The position numbers and the translations under genes were made by a program. Positions 54,272 to 64,000 of a DNA stretch of 64,000 nucleotides are shown here, piece by piece; position 1 is the first letter of the stretch; each line of letters opens with the position of its first letter. The notes below the pieces were generated by a model. That model made no database searches. It worked only from the letters and a program-made list of their open reading frames with translations, and was not told where the DNA came from. Location: the NCBI RefSeq assembly GCF_001623525.1, contig NZ_CP015225.1, positions 3,410,001-3,474,000 on the forward strand, given 5' to 3'. The DNA is from Pseudomonas fluorescens (lineage in GTDB: Bacteria > Pseudomonadota > Gammaproteobacteria > Pseudomonadales > Pseudomonadaceae).

Positions 54272-55225
54272 ATGTTCAAGCGAAACACCTTAGGCCTCGG
54301 TGGCGCCGCCCTGTGCGGCGCCCTGCTGGTCAGCGGCTGTGCCAACCAAATGTCGCAACGCAGCGAGCACGAAGAGCGGGTCGAGCGCAAATTGCTCGAC
54401 CACAGCCTGCAAATCGACGTGGGCGAACCCAAGGTGCTCGACCTGCCGCAGCGTCGGGTGCGCATCAATGAGCAGAAGACCTTCGAAGTCACCGAGTTCG
54501 AGGTCACTCGTCATTACGATCGCTACACGCCGTACCAACCCTGGCGGGAGATCTACGAGATTCCCCTGGGCGCGGTGGCCGTGGTGGCCGGCGTCGGTGC
54601 GAACGTGGTCAATGTGTTCGCCCTTGGCAACCTGCCGGACTCGGCGACCCGTGACTGGATCAGCTATGGCTTCGCCGGGCTCAACCCGTTCATGAACGTC
54701 CCCTCCCATGGCCGCGCCCAGCAGAACCTGGCGGGCATCGACGAAGTCCAGCGCGACAAGCGTACGGAACACTCGAGCCTGCCTTGGAGCGAACGCCCGG
54801 TGGAGGTCAAGGTCGCCCGGCAAACCTTCGAGCTGAGCACCGACCGTAACGGCGTGCTGCGCCTGAACCTGCTGGAAAGCCCGTTCGCCGAGCAGAACCT
54901 GAGCCAATTCGGCAAATTGCAGATCAGCGTGACGGATGCCCAGGACGAAGTGCACACCGACTCATCCCTGAGCATCAGCAGCACCCTGCGCAGCAAGCTG
55001 CTGGAAGCTCACGCGTTGATCTATGACGATCTGGAAGATGACGAGGTGAGCCAATGGGTGCATCGAGTCAAGCGCCTGTCGGAGCTGGGGCTTGAAGAAG
55101 AGGCCAGCGAACTGGAACAAAGCCTGATCGAACTGACCCGCAATGATCCGGAGTTGCAGACCGAGTTTTTGAAAGCACTGACCAAGGATGGTGGACGGTT
55201 GGTGGCGGATCCTGGCGCCAACTGA
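54272..55225 (+). CDS. Lipoprotein of unknown function downstream of proS
   Basis: A 317-residue lipoprotein with lipobox LVSGC (Cys23). A hydrophobic stretch (IPLGAVAVVAGVGANVVNVFALG, about 98-120) is flanked by Tyr/Arg-rich and acidic segments. The C-terminal part (about 245-310) is rich in Glu/Leu and may be helical. No family recognised. It starts 17 bases after proS with site agatagagacgtc and may be cotranscribed. Confidence 0.75.
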   Translation: MFKRNTLGLGGAALCGALLVSGCANQMSQRSEHEERVERKLLDHSLQIDVGEPKVLDLPQRRVRINEQKTFEVTEFEVTRHYDRYTPYQPWREIYEIPLGAVAVVAGVGANVVNVFALGNLPDSATRDWISYGFAGLNPFMNVPSHGRAQQNLAGIDEVQRDKRTEHSSLPWSERPVEVKVARQTFELSTDRNGVLRLNLLESPFAEQNLSQFGKLQISVTDAQDEVHTDSSLSISSTLRSKLLEAHALIYDDLEDDEVSQWVHRVKRLSELGLEEEASELEQSLIELTRNDPELQTEFLKALTKDGGRLVADPGAN

Positions 55226-55253
55226 GTCCAGCTTGGATTGGTCAACCTCTCTT

Positions 55254-55383
55254 GTGGCGAGGGAGCTTGCTCCCGCTGGGCTGCGCAGCAGCCCTGAAAC
55301 CAAGCCACCTCGATATATCAGATAAGTTGAGTAGCAGTTTTGGGTCCGCTACGCGGCCCAGCGGGAGCAAGCTCCCTCGCCAC
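55254..55383. repeat. REPIN, family B
   Basis: Complete family-B REPIN between the convergent lipoprotein and dinB genes. Confidence 0.9.
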
Positions 55384-55439
55384 AAGAGCAAGGCAAGAGC
55401 AAGGCAAGGCAAGACAAGGCATTCAGCCAACCGACAGCC

Positions 55440-56501
55440 TCACCGCTCAAACAACTCCAACTGCTCAAACCCACCGCGCAAATCCTCCAGCCGCACCCCG
55501 ATCCCCAATAACCGCACCGGCTTGCCGCCCCGGTTGAACGCCTGGGTCAACAGCAACTGGTAGCTGCCCAGGTCCCGCCCTGCCCCGGCCTGTTCCAGTG
55601 TGGTCTGGGTGAAGTCGTGGAATTTCACTTTGACGAACGGCTTGCCCGGTCGATAACTGCTGTCGATCCGCGCCATGCGTCCGCTGAGGGTTTCCATCAG
55701 TTCCGGCAGTTTGTCGAGGCAACTCACCAGGTCAGGCAGGTCGACATCGTAAGTGTTTTCCACACTGATGGACTGCCGTCGGCTGTCGTTGTGCACCAGC
55801 CGCTCATCGATCCCACGAGCCAGGCTCCAGAGCCGCTCACCGAAACTGCCGAATTCGCGCACCAGCGCCAACTTGTCCCATTGGCGCAACTGCAGGCAAT
55901 CGACGATGCCAAGCCGGTTCAGCTTATCGGCGGTGACCTTTCCAACACCGTGAAGCTTGCTGACCGGCAGGGCCGAGACAAAATCCTCGACTTGGTCGGG
56001 GGTGATGACGAACAACCCGTTGGGCTTCTTCCAGTCGCTGGCGATCTTGGCCAGGAACTTGTTCGGCGCGACGCCTGCCGACACCGTGATGTGCAACTGG
56101 TTGGAAACCCGCCGGCGAATGTCCTGGGCGATGCGCGTGGCGCTGCCACCGAAATGGGCGCTGGCGGAGACGTCCAGGTAGGCCTCGTCCAGCGACAGCG
56201 GCTCGATCAGGTCAGTGTAATCGCTGAAAATCGTATGAATTTCCTTCGACGCTTCCCGATAGGCATCCATTCGTGGCTTGACGATGGTGAGGTCCGGGCA
56301 AAGCTTCAAGGCGTGGCCGGAGGACATGGCCGAGCGCACCCCATAGGCCCGCGCTTCGTAGTTACAGGTGGCAATCACGCCCCGCCGATCCGCCGAGCCT
56401 CCCACCGCCAAGGGCTTGCCGGCCAGCCGCGGGTCATCGCGCATTTCGATAGCGGCATAGAAACAGTCACAGTCGACATGAATGATCTTACGTTGCGTCA
56501 T
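55440..56501 (-). CDS. dinB: DNA polymerase IV (Y family)
   Basis: A 353-residue translesion polymerase. The catalytic residues are in HVDCDCFYAAIEMRDDP (Asp at about 8) and PLSLDEAYLDVS (Asp-Glu near 102-103). A helix-hairpin-helix (LHGVGKVTADKLNRLGI) and the little-finger domain follow, ending with an LF-type clamp-binding tail (GFEQLELFER). Start ATG 56501 (MTQRKIIHVDC) is the conserved one; a longer frame reaches 56612. SOS control cannot be shown by eye. Confidence 0.95.
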   Translation of the reverse strand: MTQRKIIHVDCDCFYAAIEMRDDPRLAGKPLAVGGSADRRGVIATCNYEARAYGVRSAMSSGHALKLCPDLTIVKPRMDAYREASKEIHTIFSDYTDLIEPLSLDEAYLDVSASAHFGGSATRIAQDIRRRVSNQLHITVSAGVAPNKFLAKIASDWKKPNGLFVITPDQVEDFVSALPVSKLHGVGKVTADKLNRLGIVDCLQLRQWDKLALVREFGSFGERLWSLARGIDERLVHNDSRRQSISVENTYDVDLPDLVSCLDKLPELMETLSGRMARIDSSYRPGKPFVKVKFHDFTQTTLEQAGAGRDLGSYQLLLTQAFNRGGKPVRLLGIGVRLEDLRGGFEQLELFER

Positions 56502-56745
56502 AAATAAAGAAGCAGAGTATGCGACGAATCGGGCCACCAGTATCGCACCGACACCTGTATATAGCACCAGTAGTTTGAAAGATCCTTCGTTGAGAGCCGA
56601 AAGTGCCCACACAAATTTACTTCATCAATCGCAACCAAGCCTCCAATAGAGCTCAGCCCTTGCCAGGCCTGCGTCACAGCGCTGTCACAATGCCTTTCTC
56701 CAAGGCTAACCGCTTGAAGCGGAACAGTTTTTTGTGAGGCCAGGG

Positions 56746-56773
56746 TTGACAGCAGCGCGATCCTCTGTAGAAT
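56746..56773 (+). promoter_or_regulatory. Sigma-70 promoter of the first tRNA-fMet gene
   Basis: TTGACA (56746-56751) and TAGAAT (56768-56773), 16 bases apart, with the transcript starting shortly before the tRNA at 56787. Confidence 0.8.
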
Positions 56774-56786
56774 GCCGCCACACAGA

Positions 56787-56863
<77 letters not shown>

Positions 56864-56871
56864 AACATCAA

Positions 56872-56901
56872 GAAAGGCTACTCGAAAGAGTGGCCTTTTT
56901 T
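56872..56901 (+). terminator. Terminator of tRNA-fMet copy 1
   Basis: Stem aaaggctactc / gagtggcctt around gaaa, then six T. Confidence 0.85.
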
Positions 56902-57042
56902 GTGCGTGTCCATTTTTGACTGCCTGGTCAGAGAGTCGCCGCCTGCATGCAACAGTTGTAGGACAATTTCCTTTAAATTCCGAGCATTTAGGAAGACAAG
57001 GGACGGATCGAGCGTTTATTTGAGCCCATTACCTTTTAACGG

Positions 57043-57070
57043 TTGACACTCGGGCGTTCGCCTGTAGAAT
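57043..57070 (+). promoter_or_regulatory. Sigma-70 promoter of the second tRNA-fMet gene
   Basis: TTGACA (57043-57048) and TAGAAT (57065-57070), 16 bases apart; the spacer differs from copy 1 but the boxes and the following cgccgccacacaga are the same. Confidence 0.8.
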
Positions 57071-57083
57071 GCCGCCACACAGA

Positions 57084-57160
<77 letters not shown>

Positions 57161-57168
57161 AATATCAA

Positions 57169-57198
57169 GAAAGGCTGCTCGAAAGAGTGGCCTTTTTT
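57169..57198 (+). terminator. Terminator of tRNA-fMet copy 2
   Basis: Stem aaaggctgctc / gagtggcctt around gaaa, then T-run; differs by one base from that of copy 1. Confidence 0.85.
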
Positions 57199-57313
57199 GT
57201 GCCTGGCAGAAAAAGCTCTACATTACAAATATTTTGTAATTATTTTCCTTCGCGGGGATTGGTAACTTGGCTGGATACCCCCATCCTGTCGCGCATAGCT
57301 CAAGAGGTGATTG

Positions 57314-59956
57314 ATGCGCGCCCACTCGTCTGACCCGCAAGACCCTGTTACTGCGACACAACCGATCAAAGCCGAACGATTGCGCTGGCTGGATCGGATC
57401 AGTCAATACCGCCAGCCTATTGGTCTCGCGGTCACGTTGCTACTGTTTGCGATCGCCTTGATTGCCTGTCGCCACTTGCTGAGCGAGCTCGATCTTTACG
57501 CCCTGCACGATTCAATTCTGGAAGTGCCACGACCGGCCCTGCTGGGCGCGATCGCCGCCACGGTAGCCGGCTTCATCATTCTTTTGGGCTACGAATGGTC
57601 CGCCAGCCGTTATGCCGGGGTGACACTGCCGCCACAAACCATGGTCCTGGGTGGGTTCACCGCGTTCGCCATCGGCAACGCCATTGGCCTGTCACTGCTG
57701 TCGGGCGGCTCTGTTCGCTACCGTCTGTATGCGCGTCATGGCCTGGGGGCCTCGGATGTCGCCCACATGACGCTGTTCGCCAGCCTGTCCCTGGGCTGCG
57801 CGTTGCCGCCGTTGGCGGCCCTGGCGACGCTCAGCAACCTGCCCGCCGCGTCCGCCGCGCTGCACCTGCCTGCGACTTTGCTGGGGGCCATTTCCGTGGC
57901 GGTGCTGCTGCTCACCAGCGTGTTGGCCATCGGCATTTACCGCAGACGCCTGCCGGAACAGCCTCATCGTGACAGCCTGCTGGTAAAAGCCGGACGCCGC
58001 ACACTGCGCCTGCCGGGCCGACGCCTGACCTTTCTGCAACTGGTGATCACCGCGCTGGATGTCGCCGCAGCCGCCACCGTGTTGTATCTGTTGCTGCCCG
58101 AAGCGCCGCCGTTTGGCGCCTTCCTGCTGGTGTACCTGCTGGCGTTGGCTGCTGGGGTGCTCAGCCATGTACCGGGCGGTGTCGGCGTGTTCGAAGCGAT
58201 CCTGCTGGCCGCGTTCGCCGACAAACTCGGGGCCGCGCCACTGGCCGCCGCGCTGTTGCTGTATCGCTTGATCTATGTGCTGTTGCCGATGCTGGTGGCC
58301 TGCGTACTGTTGCTGATCAATGAAGCGCAACGGCTGTTCCAGACGCGCCAGAGCCTGCGGGCGGCATCGGGTTTCGCTGCGCCGATCCTGGCGGTGCTGG
58401 TGTTTCTTTCGGGCGTGGTGCTGCTGTTTTCCGGGGTGACACCGGAAATCGACACCCGCCTTGAGCACATCGGCTTCCTGATCCCTCATCGGCTGGTCGA
58501 CGCTTCGCACTTCGGCGCCAGCCTGGTGGGCGTGTTGTGCCTGTTGCTCGCCCAAGGCTTGCGCCGTCGCCTGTCAGCCGCCTGGATGCTGACCACGGTC
58601 TTGCTCCTGGTGGGCGCCCTGCTCTCTCTGCTCAAGGGCTTCGACTGGGAAGAAGCCACGTTACTGACCCTGACGGCCGCCCTGCTGGCGGTGTTCCGGC
58701 GTTCCTTTTATCGTCCCAGCCGCCTGACTGAACTGCCCTTTTCCCCACTGTTCCTGATCGCCAGTATCTGCGTGCTGGGCGCGTCGATCTGGCTGCTGCT
58801 GTTTGCTTACCAGGACGTGCCCTACAGCCATCAACTCTGGTGGCAGTTCACCCTCGATGCCGACGCCCCGCGCGGCCTGCGCTCGCTGCTGGGCGCCGCG
58901 GTCCTGCTGGTGATGGTATCCCTGACCTGGCTGTTGCGTACCGCGCGGCCGGTGATCCACGTGCCAACGGCTGAAGAGCTGGAGCGGGCCAAAACGATCC
59001 TCATGGCATCGTCGCAACCCGACGGCGGCCTGGCCCTGACCGGTGACAAAGCGTTGCTGTTTCACCCCAACGACGAAGCGTTCCTGATGTACGCCCGCCG
59101 TGGTCGCAGCCTGGTGGCGCTGTACGATCCGATCGGTCCTACCCAGCAACGGGCTGAAATGATCTGGCAGTTCCGCGACCTGTGTGACATCCACCATGCC
59201 CGCCCCGTGTTCTATCAGGTACGTGCCGAGAACCTGCCGTACTACATGGACATCGGCCTGACAGCCATCAAGCTGGGCGAGGAAGCACGGGTCGACCTCA
59301 AGCGTTTCGATCTCGAAGCCAAGGGCAAAGAGATGAAGGATTTGCGCTACACCTGGAACCGCGGCACCCGTGACGGCCTGTCGCTGGAGATCCACGAACC
59401 GGGCCAGGCGCCGATGGATGAGCTCAAGGTCATTTCCGATGCCTGGCTGACCGGCAAGAACGTGCGTGAGAAAGGTTTCTCCCTGGGCCGTTTCAGTGAT
59501 GACTACCTCAAGCATTTCCGCATCGCCGTGATTCGTTTCGAGGGCCGGCCGGTGGCGTTCGCCAACCTGCTGGAAACCCACAGCCACGAACTGGCCAGCC
59601 TCGACCTGATGCGCGCCCACCCCGAGGCCCCGAAACTGACCATGGAGTTCATGATGGTCGGTCTCATCCAGCATTATAAAAATCATGACTACGCCCGCTT
59701 CAGCCTCGGCATGGTCCCGCTGTCAGGCCTGCAACCGCGTCGCGGCGCACCATTGACCCAACGCCTGGGTTCGATGGTGTTCCGCCGTGGCGAGCAGCTC
59801 TATAACTTCCAGGGGCTGCGCCGCTTCAAAGACAAATTCCAGCCTGACTGGGAACCTCGCTACATGGCCGTGCCCGCCGGACTCGATCCGCTGGTGGCGC
59901 TGGCTGATACCGCCGCCCTGATTGCAGGCGGCCTGACTGGATTGGTGAAACGCTGA
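57314..59956 (+). CDS. mprF: MprF, aminoacyl-phosphatidylglycerol synthase/flippase
   Basis: An 880-residue bifunctional membrane protein. Residues 1-560 hold about fourteen hydrophobic segments: a flippase domain (LYALHDSILEVPRPALLGAIAATV; GNAIGLSLLSGGSVRYRLYARHG) and helices linking to the synthase. The C-terminal about 320 residues form the GNAT-like aminoacyltransferase domain that moves an amino acid from aminoacyl-tRNA to phosphatidylglycerol. In P. aeruginosa the homologue makes alanyl-PG and sits next to a hydrolase gene, as here. It raises resistance to cationic peptides. ATG 57314 has the site caagaggtg. Coupled to the following gene. Confidence 0.93.
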   Translation: MRAHSSDPQDPVTATQPIKAERLRWLDRISQYRQPIGLAVTLLLFAIALIACRHLLSELDLYALHDSILEVPRPALLGAIAATVAGFIILLGYEWSASRYAGVTLPPQTMVLGGFTAFAIGNAIGLSLLSGGSVRYRLYARHGLGASDVAHMTLFASLSLGCALPPLAALATLSNLPAASAALHLPATLLGAISVAVLLLTSVLAIGIYRRRLPEQPHRDSLLVKAGRRTLRLPGRRLTFLQLVITALDVAAAATVLYLLLPEAPPFGAFLLVYLLALAAGVLSHVPGGVGVFEAILLAAFADKLGAAPLAAALLLYRLIYVLLPMLVACVLLLINEAQRLFQTRQSLRAASGFAAPILAVLVFLSGVVLLFSGVTPEIDTRLEHIGFLIPHRLVDASHFGASLVGVLCLLLAQGLRRRLSAAWMLTTVLLLVGALLSLLKGFDWEEATLLTLTAALLAVFRRSFYRPSRLTELPFSPLFLIASICVLGASIWLLLFAYQDVPYSHQLWWQFTLDADAPRGLRSLLGAAVLLVMVSLTWLLRTARPVIHVPTAEELERAKTILMASSQPDGGLALTGDKALLFHPNDEAFLMYARRGRSLVALYDPIGPTQQRAEMIWQFRDLCDIHHARPVFYQVRAENLPYYMDIGLTAIKLGEEARVDLKRFDLEAKGKEMKDLRYTWNRGTRDGLSLEIHEPGQAPMDELKVISDAWLTGKNVREKGFSLGRFSDDYLKHFRIAVIRFEGRPVAFANLLETHSHELASLDLMRAHPEAPKLTMEFMMVGLIQHYKNHDYARFSLGMVPLSGLQPRRGAPLTQRLGSMVFRRGEQLYNFQGLRRFKDKFQPDWEPRYMAVPAGLDPLVALADTAALIAGGLTGLVKR

Positions 59957-61245
59957 TGATGCAACGCTCCTGGCGATACGTAGTGGCCGCCCTGCTGGTG
60001 CTGGCGGTGATTCTCGGTGGTGGTTACTGGTACTGGAACCGCCCGGCCCCGCAACCGACCCTGGAACAACTGGCGCCCACCGATGGCGTAGCGATGACTC
60101 GGGTCATCCCCGGCACCAAGCCGCGCGCCCAGGTACTGGTGGCGGTCAATGAAGACCAGAAGCTCAGCGACACGCAGTTGACGACCCTCAGCCGCAGCGG
60201 CTCGGCACAGATCGTTCAGGTGATCCTGCCCAAGGACTGCCTGTTGCAAGGTCGCGCCCTGCAGACGGGTCTGCGGCAGCTCCAAGGGCCAGCCACGCTG
60301 GTCAGCGGCATCGGCCCTGGCGCTGTGCTGGCCTGGCGCTGGCTGGCCGAGCAGAAGGATGACAAGGCCAAGGCCGTGTCGGTGGACCTGGCCCTGGAAA
60401 AACCCGGCTGCACACACTTGCTGCCCAAAAGCGCAGCCCACGGCCACTGGCTGGTGGCCTGGAACGATAACCCCGACGACACCAGCGCCGGCTTCGTACG
60501 CGATCAGTCGAATGCCGAGACCAGCATCAGCGACTACGACATCAATCTGCCACAAGTCCTGAACAACGAGCTGCGCAAGATCCTGGTCGGCACCGACAAG
60601 GCCAAGGGCGGCCTGAGCATCCCGGTGGTGGAAGTCCCAGCCAGCCAGACGCGGGATACCGTGACCCTGTTTCTCTCCGGAGACGGCGGCTGGCGTGACC
60701 TGGACCGCGACGTGGCCGATGAAATGGCCAAGATTGGCTACCCAGTGGTCGGCATCGACACCCTGCGCTACTACTGGCAGCACAAGAGCCCGGAACAAAG
60801 CGCGGCGGATCTGACCGAACTGATGCAGCACTACCGTCAGGTCTGGGGCACCAAGCGCTTCATCCTGACCGGCTACTCCTTCGGTGCCGACGTGTTGCCA
60901 GCCATCTACAATCGTCTGCCAGCCACCGAACAACAGCGGGTCGATGCGATCATCCTGCTGGCTTTCGCCCGCACCGGCAGCTTCGAGATCGAAGTCGAAG
61001 GCTGGCTCGGCAACGCCGGCACCGAAGCCGCCACCGGCCCGGAAATGGCCAAGCTGCCAGCCGAGAAAGTGGTGTGCATCTACGGCGGTGAAGAAGCCGA
61101 CGAAAGCGGCTGCACCGACAAGACTGCCGTGGGTGAAGCCATCAAATTGCCTGGCGGCCACCACTTCGACGAAAACTACCCGGCCCTGGCCAAGCGCCTG
61201 ATCGATGAGATCAACAAGCGACAGAACAAGACAGCCGAACAGTAA
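59956..61245 (+). CDS. virJ: AcvB/VirJ family serine hydrolase, probable aminoacyl-PG hydrolase
   Basis: A 429-residue periplasmic alpha/beta hydrolase with an N-terminal membrane anchor (about 7-27). The second half carries LFLSGDGGWRDLDRDVADEM and the nucleophile elbow GYSFGAD (Ser308), with His in LPGGHHFDENYP. In P. aeruginosa and Agrobacterium such proteins, encoded next to mprF, remove the amino acid from alanyl- or lysyl-PG, balancing MprF. The start overlaps the mprF stop by one base (TGATG). Terminator follows. Confidence 0.9.
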   Translation: MMQRSWRYVVAALLVLAVILGGGYWYWNRPAPQPTLEQLAPTDGVAMTRVIPGTKPRAQVLVAVNEDQKLSDTQLTTLSRSGSAQIVQVILPKDCLLQGRALQTGLRQLQGPATLVSGIGPGAVLAWRWLAEQKDDKAKAVSVDLALEKPGCTHLLPKSAAHGHWLVAWNDNPDDTSAGFVRDQSNAETSISDYDINLPQVLNNELRKILVGTDKAKGGLSIPVVEVPASQTRDTVTLFLSGDGGWRDLDRDVADEMAKIGYPVVGIDTLRYYWQHKSPEQSAADLTELMQHYRQVWGTKRFILTGYSFGADVLPAIYNRLPATEQQRVDAIILLAFARTGSFEIEVEGWLGNAGTEAATGPEMAKLPAEKVVCIYGGEEADESGCTDKTAVGEAIKLPGGHHFDENYPALAKRLIDEINKRQNKTAEQ

Positions 61246-61262
61246 GTCGATATACGCCTGAC

Positions 61263-61300
61263 AAAAGCCCCGGCAGCCTCAAGGTTGCCGGGGCTTTTTT
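61263..61300 (+). terminator. Terminator of mprF-virJ
   Basis: agccccggca and tgccggggct form the stem, followed by six T. Confidence 0.9.
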
Positions 61301-61362
61301 GTGCTCGACTGCCCCACCTCTATGGGAGCTATTACCGTTCATTCAAGAAAAATGATGGACCC

Positions 61363-61494
61363 GTGGCGAGGGAGCTTGCTCCCGCTCGACTGCGAAGCAG
61401 TCGCAAACCGGCGGGTGCGGTGTGCCTGACTCCCCCGCATTTGGCAGGTTTTGGGGCCGCTTCGCGGCCCAGCGGGAGCAAGCTCCCTCGCCAC
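61363..61494. repeat. REPIN, family B
   Basis: Family-B REPIN. The left arm carries cgactgcgaagcagtc, the same extension as the site hit by IS110 element 2, so it is a useful uninterrupted comparison. Confidence 0.9.
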
Positions 61495-61550
61495 GGGCTT
61501 GTCGATTGCCTTAAGTGGACAGCATTACCTTGGCATCAGCTTTTGTGTCG

Positions 61551-61597
61551 CCTACAAAAAAGCCCCCGCCGCCGCAAGGCAACGAGGGCTTTTGTTT
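61551..61597 (-). terminator. Terminator of kup
   Basis: On the minus strand, agccctcg...cgggggct forms a hairpin followed by ttttttgt, nine bases after the kup stop. Confidence 0.75.
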
Positions 61598-61605
61598 TCC
61601 TGATG

Positions 61606-63507
61606 CTACATCTCCACCTGCGTCCCCAGTTCAATCACCCGGTTCAACGGCAGATTGAAGAAACGAAGGTTGCCGTTGGCATTTTTCAGCATGAAAGCGA
61701 ACAGTATCTCGCGCCAGCGGGCCATGCCCTCAAGCTTGGAGGCGATGACGGTCTCGCGACTGAGGAAGTAGGTGGTGCGCATCGGGCTGAAGTCCAGGTC
61801 ATCGAGATGACAGAGCTTGAGCGCCAGCGGGACGTCCGGCTCGTCGGTAAAACCAAAGTGCAGGATCACCCGGAAGAACCCTTCGCCATAGGCATCGACC
61901 TCGAAACGCCGTTGCGGCGGTACCCGGGGAATGTCTTCGTACACCACCGTCAGCAGCACCACTTGCTCATGCAGCACCTGGTTGTGCAATAGATTGTGCA
62001 ACAGGGCGTGAGGCACAGCGTCCGAACGCGCGGTCAGGAACACGGCGGTGCCCTGGACACGGTGCGGCGGCTGCACGCGGATGCTGCTGATGAAGATCGG
62101 CAGAGGCAACGCACCTTCATCCAGGCGCTCCACCAGCAATTGTTTGCCGCGCTTCCACGTGGTCATCAGCACGAACAAGACAATACCGGCGATGACCGGG
62201 AACGCACCGCCCTGGATGATTTTCGGCACGTTGGCGGCGAAGTACAGGCCGTCCACCAAAAGGAAACCGAGGAGCAACGGAACAGCCAGCAGCGGCGGCC
62301 ACTTCCACAACAGCAGTATCACGGCGGACACCAGGATCGTGGTCATCAGCATCGTACCCGTCACGGCCACGCCGTAGGCCGACGCCAGCGCGCCGGAAGA
62401 TTCGAAACCCAGCACCAACAGCACCACACCGACCATCAGCGACCAGTTCACCGCACCGATATAGATCTGGCCCTGCTCGGCGCTGGAGGTGTGCTGGATG
62501 TACATGCGCGGGATGTAACCGAGCTGGATCGCCTGGCGCGTCAGGGAGAACGCACCGGAAATCACCGCTTGCGAGGCAATCACCGTGGCCAGGGTCGACA
62601 GGCCCACCAACGGGAGCAGCGCCCAGCTCGGCGCCAGCAGATAAAACGGGTTGCGCGCCGCTTCCGGGTCGCCCAGCAACAACGCGCCCTGGCCGAAGTA
62701 ATTAAGCACCAGCGCCGGCAACACCAGGATGAACCAGGCACGGGCAATCGGTTTGCGGCCGAAGTGCCCCATGTCGGCGTACAGCGCTTCGGCGCCGGTC
62801 AGCGCCAGCACCACGGCACCGAGGATCGCCACGCCCATGCCCGGATGGACGATAAAAAAACGTACGGCCCAGACCGGGTTCACCGCCTGCAACACTTCCG
62901 GATGTTGAGCGATGCCGTACACGCCCAGGGCGCCTAGCACCAGGAACCAGGTCACCATGATCGGGCCAAACAGGGTGCCGATCCGTGCAGTGCCGTGGCG
63001 CTGGATCAGGAACAGCCCCACCAGCACCACCAGCGACAAGGGCACCACCCAGTGATCGATGCCTTCGAACGCCAGGCCAAGGCCTTCAATGGCCGAGAGC
63101 ACGGAGATCGCTGGCGTGATCATACTGTCGCCGTAGAACAGCGCCGCGCCGATCAGGCCGCAGACCACCAGCAATTTGCGCAACCTCGCCCGTCCCGCCG
63201 CTGCCCGCCGCGCCAGGGCGGTGAGCGCCATGATCCCGCCCTCGCCCTGGTTGTCGGCACGCAGGACGAACATCATGTACTTGATCGACACGACCCAGAT
63301 CAGCGACCAGAAAATCAGCGAGAGAATCCCCAGTACACCATCATGATTGACAGGTACGCCGTAGGCACCGGAAAACACTTCCTTGAGGGTGTACAACGGG
63401 CTCGTGCCGATGTCGCCATAAACCACTCCGACCGCCGCGACCAGCATGCTCAGCGGTTTCGCTGCCGAATGCTCGGCACTTGCCGCCTGACTACTTGCAT
63501 GACCCAT
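61606..63507 (-). CDS. kup: Low-affinity potassium uptake protein Kup
   Basis: A 633-residue K+/H+ symporter of the KUP/HAK family, with about twelve membrane helices in the first 440 residues ([44 protein letters not shown], both family signatures read in part) and a cytoplasmic C-terminal domain. ATG 63507 ([10 protein letters not shown]) has the site caggagtgttgg and was preferred over the longer frame at 63570. Divergent from rimO. Confidence 0.95.
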   Translation of the reverse strand: MGHASSQAASAEHSAAKPLSMLVAAVGVVYGDIGTSPLYTLKEVFSGAYGVPVNHDGVLGILSLIFWSLIWVVSIKYMMFVLRADNQGEGGIMALTALARRAAAGRARLRKLLVVCGLIGAALFYGDSMITPAISVLSAIEGLGLAFEGIDHWVVPLSLVVLVGLFLIQRHGTARIGTLFGPIMVTWFLVLGALGVYGIAQHPEVLQAVNPVWAVRFFIVHPGMGVAILGAVVLALTGAEALYADMGHFGRKPIARAWFILVLPALVLNYFGQGALLLGDPEAARNPFYLLAPSWALLPLVGLSTLATVIASQAVISGAFSLTRQAIQLGYIPRMYIQHTSSAEQGQIYIGAVNWSLMVGVVLLVLGFESSGALASAYGVAVTGTMLMTTILVSAVILLLWKWPPLLAVPLLLGFLLVDGLYFAANVPKIIQGGAFPVIAGIVLFVLMTTWKRGKQLLVERLDEGALPLPIFISSIRVQPPHRVQGTAVFLTARSDAVPHALLHNLLHNQVLHEQVVLLTVVYEDIPRVPPQRRFEVDAYGEGFFRVILHFGFTDEPDVPLALKLCHLDDLDFSPMRTTYFLSRETVIASKLEGMARWREILFAFMLKNANGNLRFFNLPLNRVIELGTQVEM

Positions 63508-63780
63508 CCAACACTCCTGATTCCAGACCTGGCTTCTTGAACGAAGCACTATGCTTTGTTGAGGCAGCATGCGTTGTTTTACGTATTGTTACAGACGTTT
63601 TGTTGACTGTAGCAATCGTCAGAACGCAAAGGCGCGAAGCATAGCGCAGCACTCGTCGTATTTCCCGGTATAAAGCTGGTCAAGTGCGTCGACCCTGGAT
63701 AGAATTGCGCACTTTTTGATCAGAGGCGCGCCAGGCGCCCTGTCTCGGCAAGAGACGATCCCCCTACACCGAGGTTAGAC
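63508..63780. promoter_or_regulatory. Divergent promoter region, kup/rimO
   Basis: A 273-bp gap with no gene or REP. The AT-rich part near 63560-63620 should hold the kup promoter. The rimO side has gaggttagac as the ribosome site. No operator recognised. Confidence 0.5.
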
Positions 63781-64000
63781 ATGTCCACCACTACCGCGCC
63801 CGCCAATCCGAAGGTTGGCTTCGTATCCCTGGGTTGCCCGAAGGCTCTGGTCGACTCCGAGCGCATCCTGACCCAGTTGCGCATGGAAGGCTATGACGTT
63901 GTGTCCACCTATCAGGACGCCGACGTGGTGGTGGTCAACACCTGCGGCTTCATCGACTCGGCCAAGGCCGAGTCCCTGGAAGTGATCGGCGAAGCCATCA
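63781..64000 (+). CDS. rimO: Ribosomal protein S12 methylthiotransferase RimO, N-terminal part (runs off the window)
   Basis: The first 73 residues of a radical-SAM methylthiotransferase. The UPF0004 domain is visible with two of its iron-sulfur cysteines, Cys19 ([14 protein letters not shown]) and Cys55 ([14 protein letters not shown]). RimO methylthiolates an Asp of ribosomal protein S12. The [12 protein letters not shown] form separates it from MiaB. Start ATG 63781; the radical-SAM and TRAM domains lie beyond the end. Confidence 0.95.
   Translation, partial: MSTTTAPANPKVGFVSLGCPKALVDSERILTQLRMEGYDVVSTYQDADVVVVNTCGFIDSAKAESLEVIGEAI

Overview
The window is chromosomal DNA of a Pseudomonas, almost certainly of the P. 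fluorescens group. The basis is the gene content (braC-type livKHMGF, quiP, aot, kup next to rimO, mprF-virJ, proS with ampG), the high GC content, and the many copies of two REP/REPIN families typical of that group. I see no prophage, plasmid, integrase or CRISPR array. The accessory DNA consists of two IS110-family elements and the REP/REPIN repeats.

Layout. 1-2.8 kb: start of an MFS transporter (minus strand) and a large tubulin/FtsZ-like protein. 2.87-4.05 kb: first IS110 element, inserted inside a REP. 4.2-9.9 kb: a DUF2288 gene and the high-affinity branched-chain amino acid transporter livKHMGF. 10.1-12.6 kb: a four-gene bufferin (copper metallophore) operon. 12.7-20 kb: LysR/SDR divergent pair, small envelope proteins, an FAD-dependent dehydrogenase, a Cds1-like PLP enzyme and nhaA. 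20-32.5 kb: envelope lipoproteins (glycine zipper, three OmpA-family), pdxH, an esterase, dinG, a collagen-like protein, SEC-C proteins and an isochorismatase-like hydrolase. 32.7-35.2 kb: quiP, an acyl-homoserine-lactone acylase. 35.25-36.8 kb: second IS110 element, inserted inside a REPIN. 36.96-47.6 kb: the ligase-associated DNA-repair genes (exonuclease, ATP-dependent ligase, Lhr-like helicase, PdeM), split in the middle by an arginine/ornithine transport operon (aotJQMOP). 47.6-56.5 kb: dcd, a cold-shock gene, a DUF481 protein, an alkyltransferase-like protein, ampG, proS, a lipoprotein and dinB. 56.8-57.2 kb: two identical initiator tRNA genes. 57.3-64 kb: mprF-virJ, kup and the start of rimO.

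The most striking observation is that both IS110 elements can be delimited exactly, because joining their flanks restores a REP (element 1) or a REPIN arm (element 2), with a dinucleotide core repeated at each end. Upstream of each transposase lies a non-coding RNA candidate with two successive stem-enclosed loops. In both elements the first loop carries two short segments that match the left and right halves of the REP target, and the second carries segments matching the element's own ends. This is the layout expected of bridge (target/donor guide) RNAs. Element 1 is addressed to one REP family and element 2 to the other.

Other points of interest are the solitary tubulin-like GTPase, the bufferin operon, a one-base frameshift near the start of the ligase-associated exonuclease, the interruption of the repair cluster by aot, tryptophan-rich repeats in an OmpA lipoprotein, and a cysteine-to-serine change in the isochorismatase-like protein. 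Functions are read from motifs and remembered families; no database search was run.
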